Positions 5,079 through 6,669 of a DNA stretch of 6,669 bases are shown here, in pieces. The notes under the pieces are model-generated. The model made no database searches, was not told the DNA's origin, and saw only the letters and a list, made by a program, of their open reading frames with translations. The position numbers and the translations under genes are program-made. Every line of letters starts with the position of its first letter. Position 1 is the stretch's first letter. Where the stretch lies: assembly GCA_030590185.1 (NCBI GenBank), contig JAUUZB010000230.1:1-6669 (forward strand). Reading direction: 5' to 3'. The stretch comes from Deltaproteobacteria bacterium (GTDB lineage Bacteria > Myxococcota > XYA12-FULL-58-9 > JAUUZB01).

Positions 5079-6669
5079 ATGTCGCGCCCTGGTGTCACGC
5101 TCGTTGCCGCGCTGACGTTCATCGCTGCTTGTCAGGAGACGCCGAAGGCCCGCGTCAGCTTTTCCCCGCAAGCCTGGATCGCCCAGGCCCAGGTCGATCC
5201 CGCCCTCTTTGACTACTGGGAGGTGACCATCGACGCCGAAGATCTCGCCCACCCAACGACGGTCCAGGGCGAGCCGGAGGCGGCCGCCATCGAGGTGGTG
5301 GTGGCCCCCGGCCTGGCGCGGACCATCACGGTAGAGGCGGTGAGCGAGGGTGTGGCGCAGGTGCGAGCCTGGCGGGTCTACACCGGGGAGACCGTGGCCG
5401 ACCTCTTCGCCGGTGAGAACGAGGTCCTGATCACGGTCGCGCCCCAGGGCCTGTGGTACGGGCGGTTGATCTCGACCGACCCGACCATCACCCAACCCAG
5501 GACCTCGACCATCGCGATCGAGAACCTCACCGGCGCGGGCACGGCCGGGGAGACGAGCGTGGCGGTGAGCGAGACGATCATTTGGCAGGAGCTCGGCCGG
5601 GGCGAGTATGGATTGGTCGGCACGCTGGATGTGGGCGGGGAGCCCTTCGAGCTGGTCTCGCCCGGGGGCACCATCGTGATCGATACGGGTGGCGAGGTCG
5701 AGCAGGACGTCTACGCCTACCGGGTCGCGGATAAGTGCGCCACCTGGCAGCCGCTCCTCATCCAGGAGCTCGCGCCGCTCTGCTACGAGCAGCGGGTCGA
5801 GGTCAGCGGTTTGTTCGGCGCCGGCCTCGAGGTCGTCGGTACCTCTGGCGAGATCCTCGCCATCGCCGAGGATGGTATCTTCACCTTCCAGGATCGCTTG
5901 CCGGACGGGGGCGCCTTCAGCCTAGCGGTGAGCCAGCAGCCCACCGTCCCAGAACAGACTTGCACCATCGCCGCCGGTGGACAGAGCGGTACGGTCGCCG
6001 GCGCCGCCGTTGCCTCGAGCATCACCTGCACGACCCCGAGCTTCTACGTGAGCGGTGAGGTCCGTGGCCTCGCCGCTGGCGAGACGCTCACCCTAACGGT
6101 GGCGGGAACCGGGGAGACTCTCATCGACGTCGGCGCCGGCCCCTTCGCGCTCGCCGCTGGCTTCCTGAACGGCGAGAGCTACGCGATCTCGATCACCACC
6201 CAACCCCTCGGGCGCGAGTGCACCGTCAACCGCGGCGCCGGGATGATCGCTGGGGCCGACGTCACCGACGTGGCGATCCTGTGCCTCGGTGAGGTGCAGC
6301 CGTTCTTCATCGACGCGGCGGACTGGAATACTTTTGCTGACCCGACCACCGGCGAGCTCTGCTGGGGTTTTAATCCGACTGGCTGTGTCCACGGCGGGGA
6401 GCTTCGCCAGGTGGATCTCGCGCTCACCGGGATCCCGGGCTGCGCCGGTATCACGGTGACCGATAGCCTCGATGCCTTCACCTGGCGGTGCGACGACTCG
6501 GGTGCGGATCCCGTCCTCCTGTCGGAGGGCCTGCGCCCGGAGCGACGCCTCGAGGAGCTCCTCGACGTCCCTGGCAGCAGCTGGCGCGCGATCGACGTCA
6601 CGGTGACGGTCGGCGCCGACACCTGGCAAACACCGACGACCGCCTGGTGGACCAACCTGGTTGAGGTGG
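5079..6669 (+). CDS. Predicted secreted lipoprotein with tandem cysteine-paired beta modules (3' end outside window)
   Basis: An uninterrupted frame of 530 codons runs from ATG 5079 to the right edge. Residues 1-17 form a short signal peptide (R3, hydrophobic 5-17) ending in lipobox IAAC with C18 as the lipidated residue; Q19 is not the aspartate that retains lipoproteins in the inner membrane of E. coli, so an outer-membrane or surface site is likely. Residues 20-235 are beta-rich, Thr/Val/Gly/Glu-rich and unrecognised, with a cysteine pair C220/C235. Residues 240-317 and 322-402 are two tandem related modules. Residues 405-530 contain DAADWNTF, C428, C436, HGGELRQV, C455, C471 and WWTNLVEV at the edge; from memory of the family, such a domain often precedes a right-handed parallel beta-helix. 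Residues are mostly acidic, with little lysine. No link to the kor operon is seen. Lipoprotein call firm, function unknown. Confidence 0.8.
   Translation, partial: MSRPGVTLVAALTFIAACQETPKARVSFSPQAWIAQAQVDPALFDYWEVTIDAEDLAHPTTVQGEPEAAAIEVVVAPGLARTITVEAVSEGVAQVRAWRVYTGETVADLFAGENEVLITVAPQGLWYGRLISTDPTITQPRTSTIAIENLTGAGTAGETSVAVSETIIWQELGRGEYGLVGTLDVGGEPFELVSPGGTIVIDTGGEVEQDVYAYRVADKCATWQPLLIQELAPLCYEQRVEVSGLFGAGLEVVGTSGEILAIAEDGIFTFQDRLPDGGAFSLAVSQQPTVPEQTCTIAAGGQSGTVAGAAVASSITCTTPSFYVSGEVRGLAAGETLTLTVAGTGETLIDVGAGPFALAAGFLNGESYAISITTQPLGRECTVNRGAGMIAGADVTDVAILCLGEVQPFFIDAADWNTFADPTTGELCWGFNPTGCVHGGELRQVDLALTGIPGCAGITVTDSLDAFTWRCDDSGADPVLLSEGLRPERRLEELLDVPGSSWRAIDVTVTVGADTWQTPTTAWWTNLVEV
5796..6284 (+). 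repeat. Two tandem ~80-residue Cys-paired beta modules within the lipoprotein
   Basis: Protein-level repeat: unit 1 is residues 240-317 (5796-6029), unit 2 is residues 322-402 (6042-6284). Both follow the same plan: VSG near the start, a GE turn, a short F-containing strand, a DGG or NGE turn followed by alternating strand residues, QP, then CT, a glycine-rich turn, AGA-x-V and a closing I-x-C or I-L-C. Each has two cysteines in matching places (C295/C317 and C381/C402), probably disulfides. The plan matches a beta-sandwich-like repeat common in extracellular proteins of Proteobacteria. The DNA copies have diverged, so this is an old duplication. Confidence 0.7.

Noticed and set aside
6093..6629. 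Minus-strand open frame (178 codons) opposite the lipoprotein
   Set aside because: Arg/Ala/Asp/Glu-rich with no motif, while the plus-strand frame is open for 530 codons with a signal peptide and repeat structure.

Overview
This is a GC-rich bacterial window with seven complete or nearly complete genes plus one gene fragment at each edge region (eight coding regions in all). The core is a complete operon for a four-subunit ferredoxin-dependent 2-oxoacid oxidoreductase, best matched to 2-oxoglutarate:ferredoxin oxidoreductase (korDABC). High GC, a lipobox-bearing surface protein, cysteine-paired beta repeats and an oxygen-sensitive-type 2-oxoacid oxidoreductase together suggest a Gram-negative, at least partly anaerobic or microaerobic bacterium, perhaps of a deltaproteobacterial-type lineage (Desulfobacterota, Myxococcota or a relative). 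The taxonomic guess is an inference; no marker gene is present.

Layout. Positions 1-269 (+) hold the C-terminal end of an ankyrin-repeat protein. It converges, with only 12 bases between the stop codons, on a single-domain CheY-like response regulator (282-719, minus). That regulator is divergent from a ten-helix EamA/DMT-family transporter (881-1798, plus); the 161 bases between them carry two short inverted repeats. A 226-base non-coding stretch (1799-2024) follows, with a cluster of GTCA boxes, and leads into korD (2025-2306), korA (2330-3490), korB (3487-4344) and korC (4356-4913). These four genes are 23, -4 and 11 bases apart and each has a good ribosome binding site, so they should be co-transcribed and translationally coupled. 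Two adjacent GC-rich hairpins follow the korC stop. The last gene (5079 to the window edge, 530 codons seen and still open) is a predicted secreted lipoprotein with two tandem cysteine-paired beta modules and a cysteine- and tryptophan-rich domain that resembles the region preceding parallel beta-helices in some surface proteins.

How the genes work together. KorA and KorB form the TPP-dependent catalytic core, KorC is the gamma domain subunit expected to take part in CoA handling, and KorD carries two [4Fe-4S] clusters for electron exchange with ferredoxin. The complex interconverts 2-oxoglutarate plus CoA and succinyl-CoA plus CO2; the direction (oxidative or reductive TCA cycle) cannot be told from this window. 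The ankyrin protein, response regulator, transporter and lipoprotein show no evident functional link to the operon. I found no RNA gene, CRISPR array, insertion sequence or phage gene. The least described item is the edge lipoprotein; the rest belongs to well-known families.
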